A stretch of DNA of 64,000 nucleotides from Acidimicrobiales bacterium (lineage in GTDB: Bacteria > Actinomycetota > Acidimicrobiia > Acidimicrobiales > DATDAH01): assembly GCA_016794585.1 (NCBI GenBank), contig JAEUJM010000044.1, positions 232,620 to 296,619 of the forward strand, given 5' to 3'. Made by a program: the position numbers and the translations under genes. Below, piece by piece: positions 58,511 to 64,000 of the stretch. Position 1 is the stretch's first letter; every line of letters starts with the position of its first letter. Under the pieces are notes generated by a model. That model saw only the letters and a list, made by a program, of their open reading frames with translations. It did not search any database and was not told the DNA's origin.

Positions 58511-59095
58511 TCAGACCGCGGGGGAGGGGCGCGGGGTGCGCCGCGCGGAGGCGATGGCGAGCACGGCCACGAGGACCACGACCGGCACGAAGACGGGCGC
58601 CATCCAGTAGAAGGTGGCGGCCGGCACCAGCGCCGCGACGATGAAGAGCGCCGCCGCGAGGGTCGGGCTGCGGTCGCGCTGGGCGAAGCCGACCGCGATC
58701 AGCCCCGCACCCAGCAGCAGGGGCACGGCGTAGCGCCAGCCGGCGCCGTCGGCGGTGACGACGCTGATGCCGGCGGCCAGCTCGAACGCGGCCAGCGCGA
58801 CGAGGACGATGGTGGTGGTTCTACGGAGGATCACGGGCGCTGCTCCTGTGTCATGGCGTCTGGTCGACGCCAGGGCGGCCCGCCGCCAGGAGAGGTCGGC
58901 GGGGATGCCCCACAGCACCCGACCGAGGACGTTCCACTGTTGTGCCGGGCCGCTCCCGGCGAACTGGCGATGCTCGTAGAGATCGGACTCCAGCTCGTCG
59001 CGCCGGAAGCCGGCGACGGTGTCGTCCACCGCTCGCGTGTAGCGGCCGACCCACCAACGCGCCGCATGATCGGCCCAGGTCGCTGGGGCGGTCAT
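58511..59095 (-). CDS. Membrane protein co-transcribed with PadR
   Basis: 194 residues from ATG 59095, overlapping the padR stop (ATGA). A soluble N-terminal segment (RWWVGRYTRAVDDTVAGFRR DELESDLYEH, a short helical domain resembling parts seen in PadR-linked membrane proteins) is followed by four hydrophobic helices (TTTIVLVALAAFELAAGISV and others). A PadR-controlled membrane protein is a common pair in actinobacteria; many such partners sense or export small molecules or influence the envelope. Its exact role is unknown. Ends near the convergent terminator. Confidence 0.8.
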   Translation of the reverse strand: MTAPATWADHAARWWVGRYTRAVDDTVAGFRRDELESDLYEHRQFAGSGPAQQWNVLGRVLWGIPADLSWRRAALASTRRHDTGAAPVILRRTTTIVLVALAAFELAAGISVVTADGAGWRYAVPLLLGAGLIAVGFAQRDRSPTLAAALFIVAALVPAATFYWMAPVFVPVVVLVAVLAIASARRTPRPSPAV

Positions 59096-59445
59096 CCCGC
59101 CACCGTGCCGGGATCGGTCGCCACCGTGCGGGCCGTCGGCTCCCCGTGCGCGGCGAGGGCGACGCGTCCCTCGCTGGTGATGCGGTAGAGGCGACGGCGA
59201 GGGCGGCCCTCGGCTTCTGCGAGGGCCGGGTCCTCCCACTGGCTCTCGACCAGGCCGCCGTCGTCCAATCGCCCGAGCGCCTTGTAGAGGGTGCCGTGGG
59301 CGGTGAGCCGCTTTGCCCCTCGTCGATCGGCCAACTCCTTGGCGACGGCGAAGCCGTGCAGGTCCCGGCCAGACCGGGCGGCGTCGACCAGGACGGCGAG
59401 GATGGCGGCCTCGAGGTCGAGCAGCGTTCCCGGTCGTCGGCGCAT
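59092..59445 (-). CDS. PadR family transcriptional regulator
   Basis: 117 residues from ATG 59445, seven bases after TAAAGT. The winged-helix: LDLEAAILAVLVDAARSGRD, HGFAVAKELADRRGAKRLTA HGTLYKALGRLDDGGLVESQ and the wing RPRRRLYRITSEGRVAL. PadR proteins are small repressors that respond to ligands; the short tail here replaces the usual long C-terminal helix, so dimer contacts may be reduced. It controls itself and the coupled membrane gene through the palindrome at 59460-59475, placed between -35 and -10. Confidence 0.92.
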   Translation of the reverse strand: MRRRPGTLLDLEAAILAVLVDAARSGRDLHGFAVAKELADRRGAKRLTAHGTLYKALGRLDDGGLVESQWEDPALAEAEGRPRRRLYRITSEGRVALAAHGEPTARTVATDPGTVAG

Positions 59446-59452
59446 GGCTCGA

Positions 59453-59480
59453 ACTTTAAAGGAAGATATCTTCCTGTCAA
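59453..59480 (-). promoter_or_regulatory. padR promoter with palindromic operator
   Basis: On the minus strand TTGACA (59475-59480), a 16-base spacer and TAAAGT (59453-59458), seven bases before ATG 59445. The spacer is largely the perfect palindrome AGGAAGATATCTTCCT (59460-59475). A dimeric repressor bound there would block RNA polymerase, so PadR autorepression is the natural reading. The promoter is the closest to consensus in the window. Confidence 0.75.
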
Positions 59481-59610
59481 GAGCGAACCGAGCTCGACGG
59501 TCGTCCTGGCGCGTCGGACTGCGCCCATCGGTGCGTTCGATGTGCGGGTGCCGCTGGTCCGCGCCGTCGGGTGGAGGGCTGCGGCGGTGGCCGCGCCCTC
59601 GTCGCTCAGG

Positions 59611-60057
59611 TCAGTCGGCGGCGGGCGGCGCGGTGTCCTTCTTGGGCGCCGCCTTCTTCGTGGTGGCGGCCTTCTTGGCCGGCGCCTTCTTCGCCGCGGT
59701 CTTCTTCGCTGGGGCCTTCTTGGCGGGCGTCTTCTTCGCCGGGGCCTTCTTCGCGGCCTTCGTGGCCGCCTCGCCCTTCGCGAGCGCCTCGGCGGTGGCC
59801 GCCTCGGCCTGCTCGATGGCGGCCTCCTTGGCGGCGGCGGCCTCCTCCACGGCGGCCTGCTTGGCGGTCGTGGTGGAGGCGACATCGGGCCCGCCCGACG
59901 CCACCGGCGTCGTGTCGGTCAGCGGCTCCCACGAGTTGTAGGCGTTGCGGTCGACGACGGGGGCGGGGTGGCTGCGGTTCTGCAGCACCTTCACCACGAC
60001 GGCGAGGATGCCGCCGACGATCGCCAGCTTGAGGAGGATGCGCAGGAATCGGGCCAC
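59611..60057 (-). CDS. Membrane-anchored Lys/Ala/Pro-rich (histone H1-like) protein
   Basis: 148 residues from GTG 60057, six bases after TAGTTT. One transmembrane helix (RILLKLAIVGGILAVVVKVL, about residues 6-25), then a polar linker, a helical Ala/Glu segment (about 66-95) and about 45 residues of KKAPAKKTPAKKAP-type repeats like histone H1 or the tails of actinobacterial HU proteins. Such tails bind DNA or RNA. Joined to a membrane helix, it could tether the nucleoid to the membrane. Function is inferred only from composition. Confidence 0.8.
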   Translation of the reverse strand: MARFLRILLKLAIVGGILAVVVKVLQNRSHPAPVVDRNAYNSWEPLTDTTPVASGGPDVASTTTAKQAAVEEAAAAKEAAIEQAEAATAEALAKGEAATKAAKKAPAKKTPAKKAPAKKTAAKKAPAKKAATTKKAAPKKDTAPPAAD

Positions 60058-60063
60058 GGGCCA

Positions 60064-60069
60064 AAACTA
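60064..60069 (-). promoter_or_regulatory. Predicted -10 box, Lys-rich membrane protein
   Basis: On the minus strand TAGTTT lies six bases before GTG 60057. It is back to back with the leuA leader promoter. Confidence 0.5.
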
Positions 60070-60105
60070 CCCGGCCCGACTGGTCGGACCTTGACGGATC
60101 GTCGG

Positions 60106-60111
60106 TATCGT
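60106..60111 (+). promoter_or_regulatory. Predicted -10 box, leuA leader
   Basis: TATCGT nine bases before the leader ATG 60121. The nearest TTGAC-type hexamer (60091) is only nine bases upstream, so the -35 element is not clear. Confidence 0.45.
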
Positions 60112-60120
60112 GCGACGGTC

Positions 60121-60171
60121 ATGCGAGTTATGGAGTCCCGCCACCTGACCACCGACCTCCTGCTTATGTAG
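60121..60171 (+). CDS. leuA leader peptide (attenuator)
   Basis: A 16-codon frame MRVMESRHLTTDLLLM with CTC CTG CTT near the end, nine bases after TATCGT, hence probably leaderless. The TAG is followed at once by a hairpin (60172-60178/60193-60199) and then a terminator hairpin with T tract (60201-60239). Leucine starvation should stall ribosomes on the Leu run and prevent terminator formation. Comparable leader peptides are described for leuA in Streptomyces and Corynebacterium. Confidence 0.88.
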   Translation: MRVMESRHLTTDLLLM

Positions 60172-60239
60172 GGCGAGCGCCCCCATACCGGTGCTCGCCG
60201 AACCTCCTGTGCCTCCGGGCCAGGAGGTTTCTTGCTTTT
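60172..60239 (+). terminator. leuA attenuator: pause hairpin and terminator
   Basis: Hairpin 1 pairs GGCGAGC (60172-60178) with GCTCGCC (60193-60199). Hairpin 2 pairs AACCTCCTG (60201-60209) with CAGGAGGTT (60221-60229), followed by TTTCTTGCTTTT. The layout mirrors that before ilvB: leader stop codon, hairpin, then T-tailed hairpin, about 85 bases before leuA. Confidence 0.82.
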
Positions 60240-60324
60240 CCGGCCCGGGTTCGCCCCGGCCGCCGCCGATCTTCCCCCACCCAACCACCACCCATCCACC
60301 AGCACCACGAAAGGCACAAAAGCC

Positions 60325-61884
60325 ATGGCTGAACCGGTGATCATCTTCGACACCACGCTGCGCGACGGTGAGCAGTCGCCCGGCATCTCCCTCGACACGG
60401 GAGAGAAGCTCGAGATCGCCGAGCAGCTCGCGCGCCTCGGCGTGGACTACCTCGAGGCCGGGTTCCCCGTCGCCAGCCAGGGGGACTTCGAGGCCGTGGA
60501 GGCCATCGCCAAGTCGGTTCGGGGCCCGGTCATCACCGGCCTCTCCCGCACGGCCCGGGCCGACATCGACCGGTGCTGGGAGGCGGTGCAGCACGCCGAG
60601 CGCAGCCGCATCCACGTGTTCATCGCGACGAGCGAGACCCACATGAAGCACAAGCTGAAGATGACGCCCGACCAGGTGAAGTCCGAGGCCGCGGCCGCCG
60701 TCGCCCACGCCCGCCGGTACACCGACGACGTCGAGTTCTCCCCCGAGGACGCCTCCCGGTCGGGCTTCGACTTCATGTGCGAGGTGCTGCGGGTGGCCGT
60801 CGACGCCGGCGCCACCACGCTGAACATCCCCGACACCGTCGGCTACGGCATCCCCGAGGAGTACGCCGCCCGCCTGGCGAAGATCCGCGAGGTGGTCCCC
60901 GGCGACTACATCATCTCCACCCACTGCCACGACGACCTCGGCCTCGCCGTGGCCAACTCGCTGGCTGCGGTGAAGGCCGGCGCCCGCCAGGTCGAGGTGG
61001 CCATCAACGGCATCGGCGAGCGGGCCGGCAACGCTGCGCTGGAAGAGGTGGTCATGGCCATCCGCACCCGGTCGGACTACTTCGCCCTGCCCGACGGCAC
61101 GCTGCTCGACACCAACGTGAAGGCGGAGGAGCTGGCCAAGACCAGCCGCCTGGTCTCCCGCCTCACCGGCTACCCGGTGCAGTACAACAAGGCCGTCGTT
61201 GGGCGGAACGCCTTCGCCCACGAGGCGGGCATCCACCAGCACGGCATGCTCGAGGACGCCAGCACCTACGAGATCATGGACCCCTCGGCCGTCGGCCAGG
61301 GCGAGACCCAGATCGTGCTGGGGAAGCACTCGGGGCGCCACGCCTTCGCCGACACCCTGGAGAAGATGGGCATCACCATCCAGGGCGACGCCCTCAACGC
61401 CGCCTTCGCCCGCTTCAAGGAGCTCGCCGACCGCAAGATCCAGCTCACCGACGCCGATCTCGAGGCCATCGTGGCCGAAGAGCTGGGTGGCCAGGTGGGC
61501 CGGGCCTTCGAGCTCAGCTCGATCGAGTTCCGGGGCAGCAACGTCGGCCCGGCCAGCTCGACGGTCGTGCTGGTGCGCGACGGCGAGAAGTCCGAGGCGA
61601 CGGCCGAGGGTGACGGGATGATCGACGCCGCCTGCCAGGCCATCAAGGCCGCCACTGGCGTCGAGGGCACCCTCACGGACTTCAACGTGTCGTCGGTGAC
61701 CGGCGGCGTCGACGCCCTCGGCGACGTCATCATCCAGCTCGAGTCCGACGGCGTCACCGTGTCCGGCCGGGGCGTGTCCACCGATGTCGTCGAGGCGTCG
61801 GCCCGGGCCTTCCTCAACGCCGTGAACAAGGTGGTCCGCATCACCGAGCGCGGCGAGACCCGCGAGCGGGTCGTCGGCCCGTAG
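60325..61884 (+). CDS. leuA: 2-isopropylmalate synthase
   Basis: 519 residues from ATG 60325, with AAAGG about ten bases upstream. First committed leucine step: condenses 2-oxoisovalerate and acetyl-CoA. The TIM barrel has FDTTLRDGEQSPGISLD, STHCHDDLGLAVANSLAAV and GIGERAGNAALEEVVMAI, and LGKHSGRHAFADTLEKMG follows. The C-terminal LeuA allosteric domain (about residues 370-519) gives leucine feedback. Size is that of the general bacterial enzyme, not the longer mycobacterial form. Its last 44 bases overlap the convergent HTTM gene. Confidence 0.96.
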   Translation: MAEPVIIFDTTLRDGEQSPGISLDTGEKLEIAEQLARLGVDYLEAGFPVASQGDFEAVEAIAKSVRGPVITGLSRTARADIDRCWEAVQHAERSRIHVFIATSETHMKHKLKMTPDQVKSEAAAAVAHARRYTDDVEFSPEDASRSGFDFMCEVLRVAVDAGATTLNIPDTVGYGIPEEYAARLAKIREVVPGDYIISTHCHDDLGLAVANSLAAVKAGARQVEVAINGIGERAGNAALEEVVMAIRTRSDYFALPDGTLLDTNVKAEELAKTSRLVSRLTGYPVQYNKAVVGRNAFAHEAGIHQHGMLEDASTYEIMDPSAVGQGETQIVLGKHSGRHAFADTLEKMGITIQGDALNAAFARFKELADRKIQLTDADLEAIVAEELGGQVGRAFELSSIEFRGSNVGPASSTVVLVRDGEKSEATAEGDGMIDAACQAIKAATGVEGTLTDFNVSSVTGGVDALGDVIIQLESDGVTVSGRGVSTDVVEASARAFLNAVNKVVRITERGETRERVVGP

Positions 61885-62884
61885 CGAGCAGCGTCGGCGA
61901 CGGGCCCACCAGGGCATCGACAACGCGCGCCCGGGGTGGCTGATCCGCCCCGGGCGCTGGGTCGAGCTCTCGGCGATCACGACGACGACGGTCACGCCGC
62001 CGCGCCGCCCAGGCGCTCAGCCCGTCCGGCGGGAGGAAGGCGAGGTAGAGCACGAAGACCGCGAACGAGAAGAACGCGATCCCGAAGGTCACGAGGAAGA
62101 CCGCGTGCAGGATCGCACCTGCCGCCAGCACCTTGGGCCGTGCTCGCCGGTTCCACACGAGCACCCCGATGGCCAGCTCGAGCCCCAAGGCCACCCACGT
62201 GGCGACGTTCATCACGAGCGCGTCGGCCACGATGGGCTCGGGAACGGAGAAGTTGGCGATGTCGGTCATGCGCAGGGCGTAGGAGACGGCGGTGCCCTCG
62301 CGCCACGTCTCGCCCGGCACCTTGTTGAGGAACGAGAACACGTAGATCACCGACAGCTGCACCTGCATGAGCCGCAGTGCCCACGGCGCCCGGATCTGCG
62401 CCGACCAGAACGAGCCGTCGATGCGGCGGCGATCCATCGACAAGGCTGCGCCGCTCGGGGCGAGGACCAGGTAGAACGCCTCGAGCCGGATGAGGGCGTC
62501 GCCGGCGTTGAACACGAACGGGCTGCCGCGCTGGAACGACATCACGCCGACGAGCACCAGGCAGGCGGCGAGACGGCTGTGCCAACCGACGGCCAACATG
62601 ACGGTGGCGAGGAGGAGCCCGGCCCAGACGGCGAGACGAAGGCCCGGGCCGCCGCCGAGGTCGAACAGCCCCCACTCGAATCCCGCGGTCGGGGACGACG
62701 GCGTGACGCTGCCGTCACCGAAGAAGGTGCCGAGGTGGGGAAGCAGCGAGAGCGTCCAGCCGAACACGAGCACGCCGAACGCGATTCGCACCACGCCCAG
62801 CGCGGCGGTGCTCTCCGGGAGGAACCAGAAGTCGCGCCACCGCCGGACGAAGCGCCCGGATGCGGCACCGTCGCTCGCCCTCAC
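61841..62884 (-). CDS. HTTM-domain (vitamin K carboxylase-like) membrane protein
   Basis: 347 residues from GTG 62884, overlapping the upstream stop (GTGA). About eight hydrophobic helices with GDALIRLEAFYLVLAPSGAA, LMQVQLSVIYVFSFLNKVPG and WREGTAVSYALRM, the core of the HTTM domain (related to gamma-glutamyl carboxylase). The second half continues with membrane helices and ends in a basic, Pro-rich tail. Bacterial members lack a known reaction; many sit beside a DUF5819-like partner as here. The 3' end reads 44 bases into leuA on the other strand. Confidence 0.87.
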   Translation of the reverse strand: MRASDGAASGRFVRRWRDFWFLPESTAALGVVRIAFGVLVFGWTLSLLPHLGTFFGDGSVTPSSPTAGFEWGLFDLGGGPGLRLAVWAGLLLATVMLAVGWHSRLAACLVLVGVMSFQRGSPFVFNAGDALIRLEAFYLVLAPSGAALSMDRRRIDGSFWSAQIRAPWALRLMQVQLSVIYVFSFLNKVPGETWREGTAVSYALRMTDIANFSVPEPIVADALVMNVATWVALGLELAIGVLVWNRRARPKVLAAGAILHAVFLVTFGIAFFSFAVFVLYLAFLPPDGLSAWAARRRDRRRRDRRELDPAPGADQPPRARVVDALVGPSPTLLATGRRPARGSRRAR

Positions 62885-63465
62885 GGTGGGTCCTCCAGCA
62901 CCTCGGTGTGGAGCACCTCGGTGGCGGGAGCCGCCGGTGGCGCACTGACCCCAGGGGCCGGGAAGTCCTGGACCGTCAGGACCATCGACACCGCGGCGGG
63001 GTAGTCCGACGGTTCGAGGATCTGGCGGGCGGCCCAGCGCACGACGCCGGCCCGTATCTCCGGGTGCCGGACGGCCTGTTCTTTGAGCTTGTGCCACCGA
63101 TACCACGTGAACTGCGTGAGGGCGCCGCCCGACGGGAAGTCCCACACCCGTTCCTCGCCGCCCGCGGTCACGGCGTGGATCCGGACGGTCTCCGAGTTCC
63201 GGTACGGGTTCGGAGCGAACATGTACCACGACTGGTCCAGTCCGCTGGTCAGCGCCATCGGTTCGACGATGCCGACGACCTTTCGCCGGATCGCCGAGTC
63301 CGGCATCGACCACGCCACGACCGTGATCAGGATCACCGCGATGAGCACGCTGATCGCGATCTCGCCGGCCGGGCTGGCCTCGAGCCGCTCCTGGAGCGAC
63401 GGGCGCGGCGTGCCGACCGGCCTCGTCGAGGCCACGGGGTCAGCGATCGGCGCTGTGCGATCCAT
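62881..63465 (-). CDS. HTTM partner protein (DUF5819-like), single-pass
   Basis: 194 residues from ATG 63465. One transmembrane helix (EIAISVLIAVILITVVAW, about residues 35-52) then an extracytoplasmic domain with LDQSWYMFAPNPYRNSETVR, a motif I associate with HTTM-linked proteins, WYRWHKLKEQAVRHPEIRAG and VSMVLTVQDFPAP. The start overlaps the 3' end of the LPXTG gene by 26 bases. The three genes (surface protein, partner, HTTM) therefore look like one operon, perhaps modifying or anchoring the surface protein. Confidence 0.8.
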   Translation of the reverse strand: MDRTAPIADPVASTRPVGTPRPSLQERLEASPAGEIAISVLIAVILITVVAWSMPDSAIRRKVVGIVEPMALTSGLDQSWYMFAPNPYRNSETVRIHAVTAGGEERVWDFPSGGALTQFTWYRWHKLKEQAVRHPEIRAGVVRWAARQILEPSDYPAAVSMVLTVQDFPAPGVSAPPAAPATEVLHTEVLEDPP

Positions 63466-64000
63466 CCGGCCGGAGCCGACGCCAGTCGTAGGCGAGGGCG
63501 GCGCCGGTGAAGACCAGCGTCAGCCCCAGGACCAGCAGGAGCAGCGGGTTGGCCGCCCCCGTGCGAGGCAGGGTCGTTCCCGTGTCGTCCGCCTCGAGGC
63601 CGGCGCCGGCGACCTCACTCGCCCCCTCGTCCGAACCGTTGGCCACGTCGTCGGGGAGCACACCGCCGGTGGACGGCGGCTCAGTGCCCGTGCTCCCGGA
63701 GGAGGTGGTTCCCGAGGAGGTGGTTCCCGAGCTGCCACCGGTCGACGTGCTGCTGTCGGTGCTCCCGCTCGAGCTGCTGGTGTCGGTCGACGAGCCCGAG
63801 GACGAGGTGCTGCTGTCCGTGGTGGCGCCTGAGCTGCTGGTGTCGGAGCTGGTGGCCCCGGAGCTGGTGCTGCTGTCGCTGGTGGCGCCGGAGGACGTTG
63901 CGCCCGAGGACGTGCTGCTGTCGCTGGTGGCGCAGGAGATGGTGGCGCCGGAGCTGGTGGCGCGGGAGGACGTTGAGCCCGAGGACGTGCTGCTGTCGCT
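63440..64000 (-). CDS. C-terminal part of a Ser/Thr-rich LPXTG surface protein (cut by window edge)
   Basis: The open frame continues to the right edge, so only the last 186 residues are seen. Ser, Thr and Gly fill the first 105 residues in repeats such as SDSSTSSGAT (tandem DNA repeats at about 63660-64000). Then a stretch with PDDVANGSDEG and the sorting signal LPRTGAANP, a hydrophobic helix and RRLRPDGSH at the C-terminus. This is a typical sortase substrate anchored to peptidoglycan. No sortase gene is in the window. The Ser/Thr repeats may be glycosylated stalk. Repeat DNA is prone to length variation and assembly error. Confidence 0.85.
   Translation of the reverse strand, partial: SDSSTSSGSTSSRATSSGATISCATSDSSTSSGATSSGATSDSSTSSGATSSDTSSSGATTDSSTSSSGSSTDTSSSSGSTDSSTSTGGSSGTTSSGTTSSGSTGTEPPSTGGVLPDDVANGSDEGASEVAGAGLEADDTGTTLPRTGAANPLLLLVLGLTLVFTGAALAYDWRRLRPDGSHSADR

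Overview
The window is a very GC-rich, gene-dense stretch of an actinobacterial chromosome. Third codon positions are almost all G or C, and GTG starts are frequent. The order mnmA - MetE-like - ligA - gatCAB - ilvBNC - serA resembles the block known from mycobacteria, and the moxR cluster at the left resembles the mycobacterial moxR2 region. Nothing specifically mycobacterial or streptomycete is present. The gene mix (N-terminal-twitch radical SAM proteins, HTTM protein, LPXTG surface protein, Fic, many leaderless starts) would fit the class Acidimicrobiia, but that placement is inference. No rRNA, tRNA, CRISPR array, insertion sequence, integrase or phage gene was seen.

Layout. 1-1.5 kb: truncated serine-protease lipoprotein and a DUF2510 coiled-coil membrane protein (minus strand). 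1.7-9.4 kb: DUF4129, DUF4350, MoxR ATPase, DUF58, SpoIIM-like membrane protein, TesB thioesterase and RDD membrane protein. 9.4-16 kb: cysteine desulfurase and MnmA (tRNA thiolation), a membrane protein, a MetE-like protein and DNA ligase LigA. 16-24 kb: a PASTA-domain Ser/Thr kinase, two tandem radical SAM proteins with C-terminal PAS-like domains, a DHA2-type MFS exporter, an SCP2 protein and a ferredoxin. 24-29 kb: an esterase and gatCAB (Glu-tRNA(Gln)/Asp-tRNA(Asn) amidation). 29-38.7 kb: a cyclase-ATPase signalling protein, an Eis-like acetyltransferase, a Fic protein with a repeat-rich upstream region, a MATE transporter and a membrane sulfatase-like protein. 38.8-46 kb: ilvD, a nucleotidyltransferase, an AIM24 protein, and ilvB-ilvN-ilvC behind a leader-peptide attenuator. 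46-58 kb: a GT-C glycosyltransferase, acyl-CoA ligase, DedA, SerC, an aminotransferase, an S9 peptidase, a flavin oxidoreductase and SerA. 58-64 kb: a YjbR-like protein, a PadR regulator with its membrane partner, a lysine-rich membrane protein, leuA behind a second leader-peptide attenuator, an HTTM protein with its partner, and a Ser/Thr-rich LPXTG surface protein cut by the right edge.

The genes fit together metabolically: branched-chain amino acid synthesis (ilvD, ilvBNC, leuA), serine synthesis (serA, serC) and transamination are all here. Two branched-chain operons carry leader peptides that end in runs of Leu, Val or Ile codons, each followed by the same two-hairpin layout and a T tract.

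The most unusual features are: (i) a 37-residue coupled micro-ORF between ilvB and ilvN that duplicates the IlvB tail and has diverged only at synonymous sites over the shared core; (ii) the twin radical SAM-PAS proteins with a near-identical nucleotide tract around the iron-sulfur motif; (iii) a set of long perfect palindromes in intergenic regions, including a nested 44-nt one and a tandem pair of identical-stem hairpins; (iv) a repeated promoter layout with the -10 box 6-9 nt before the start codon, implying widespread leaderless mRNAs; and (v) a perfect PadR operator palindrome lying between the -35 and -10 boxes of its own gene.
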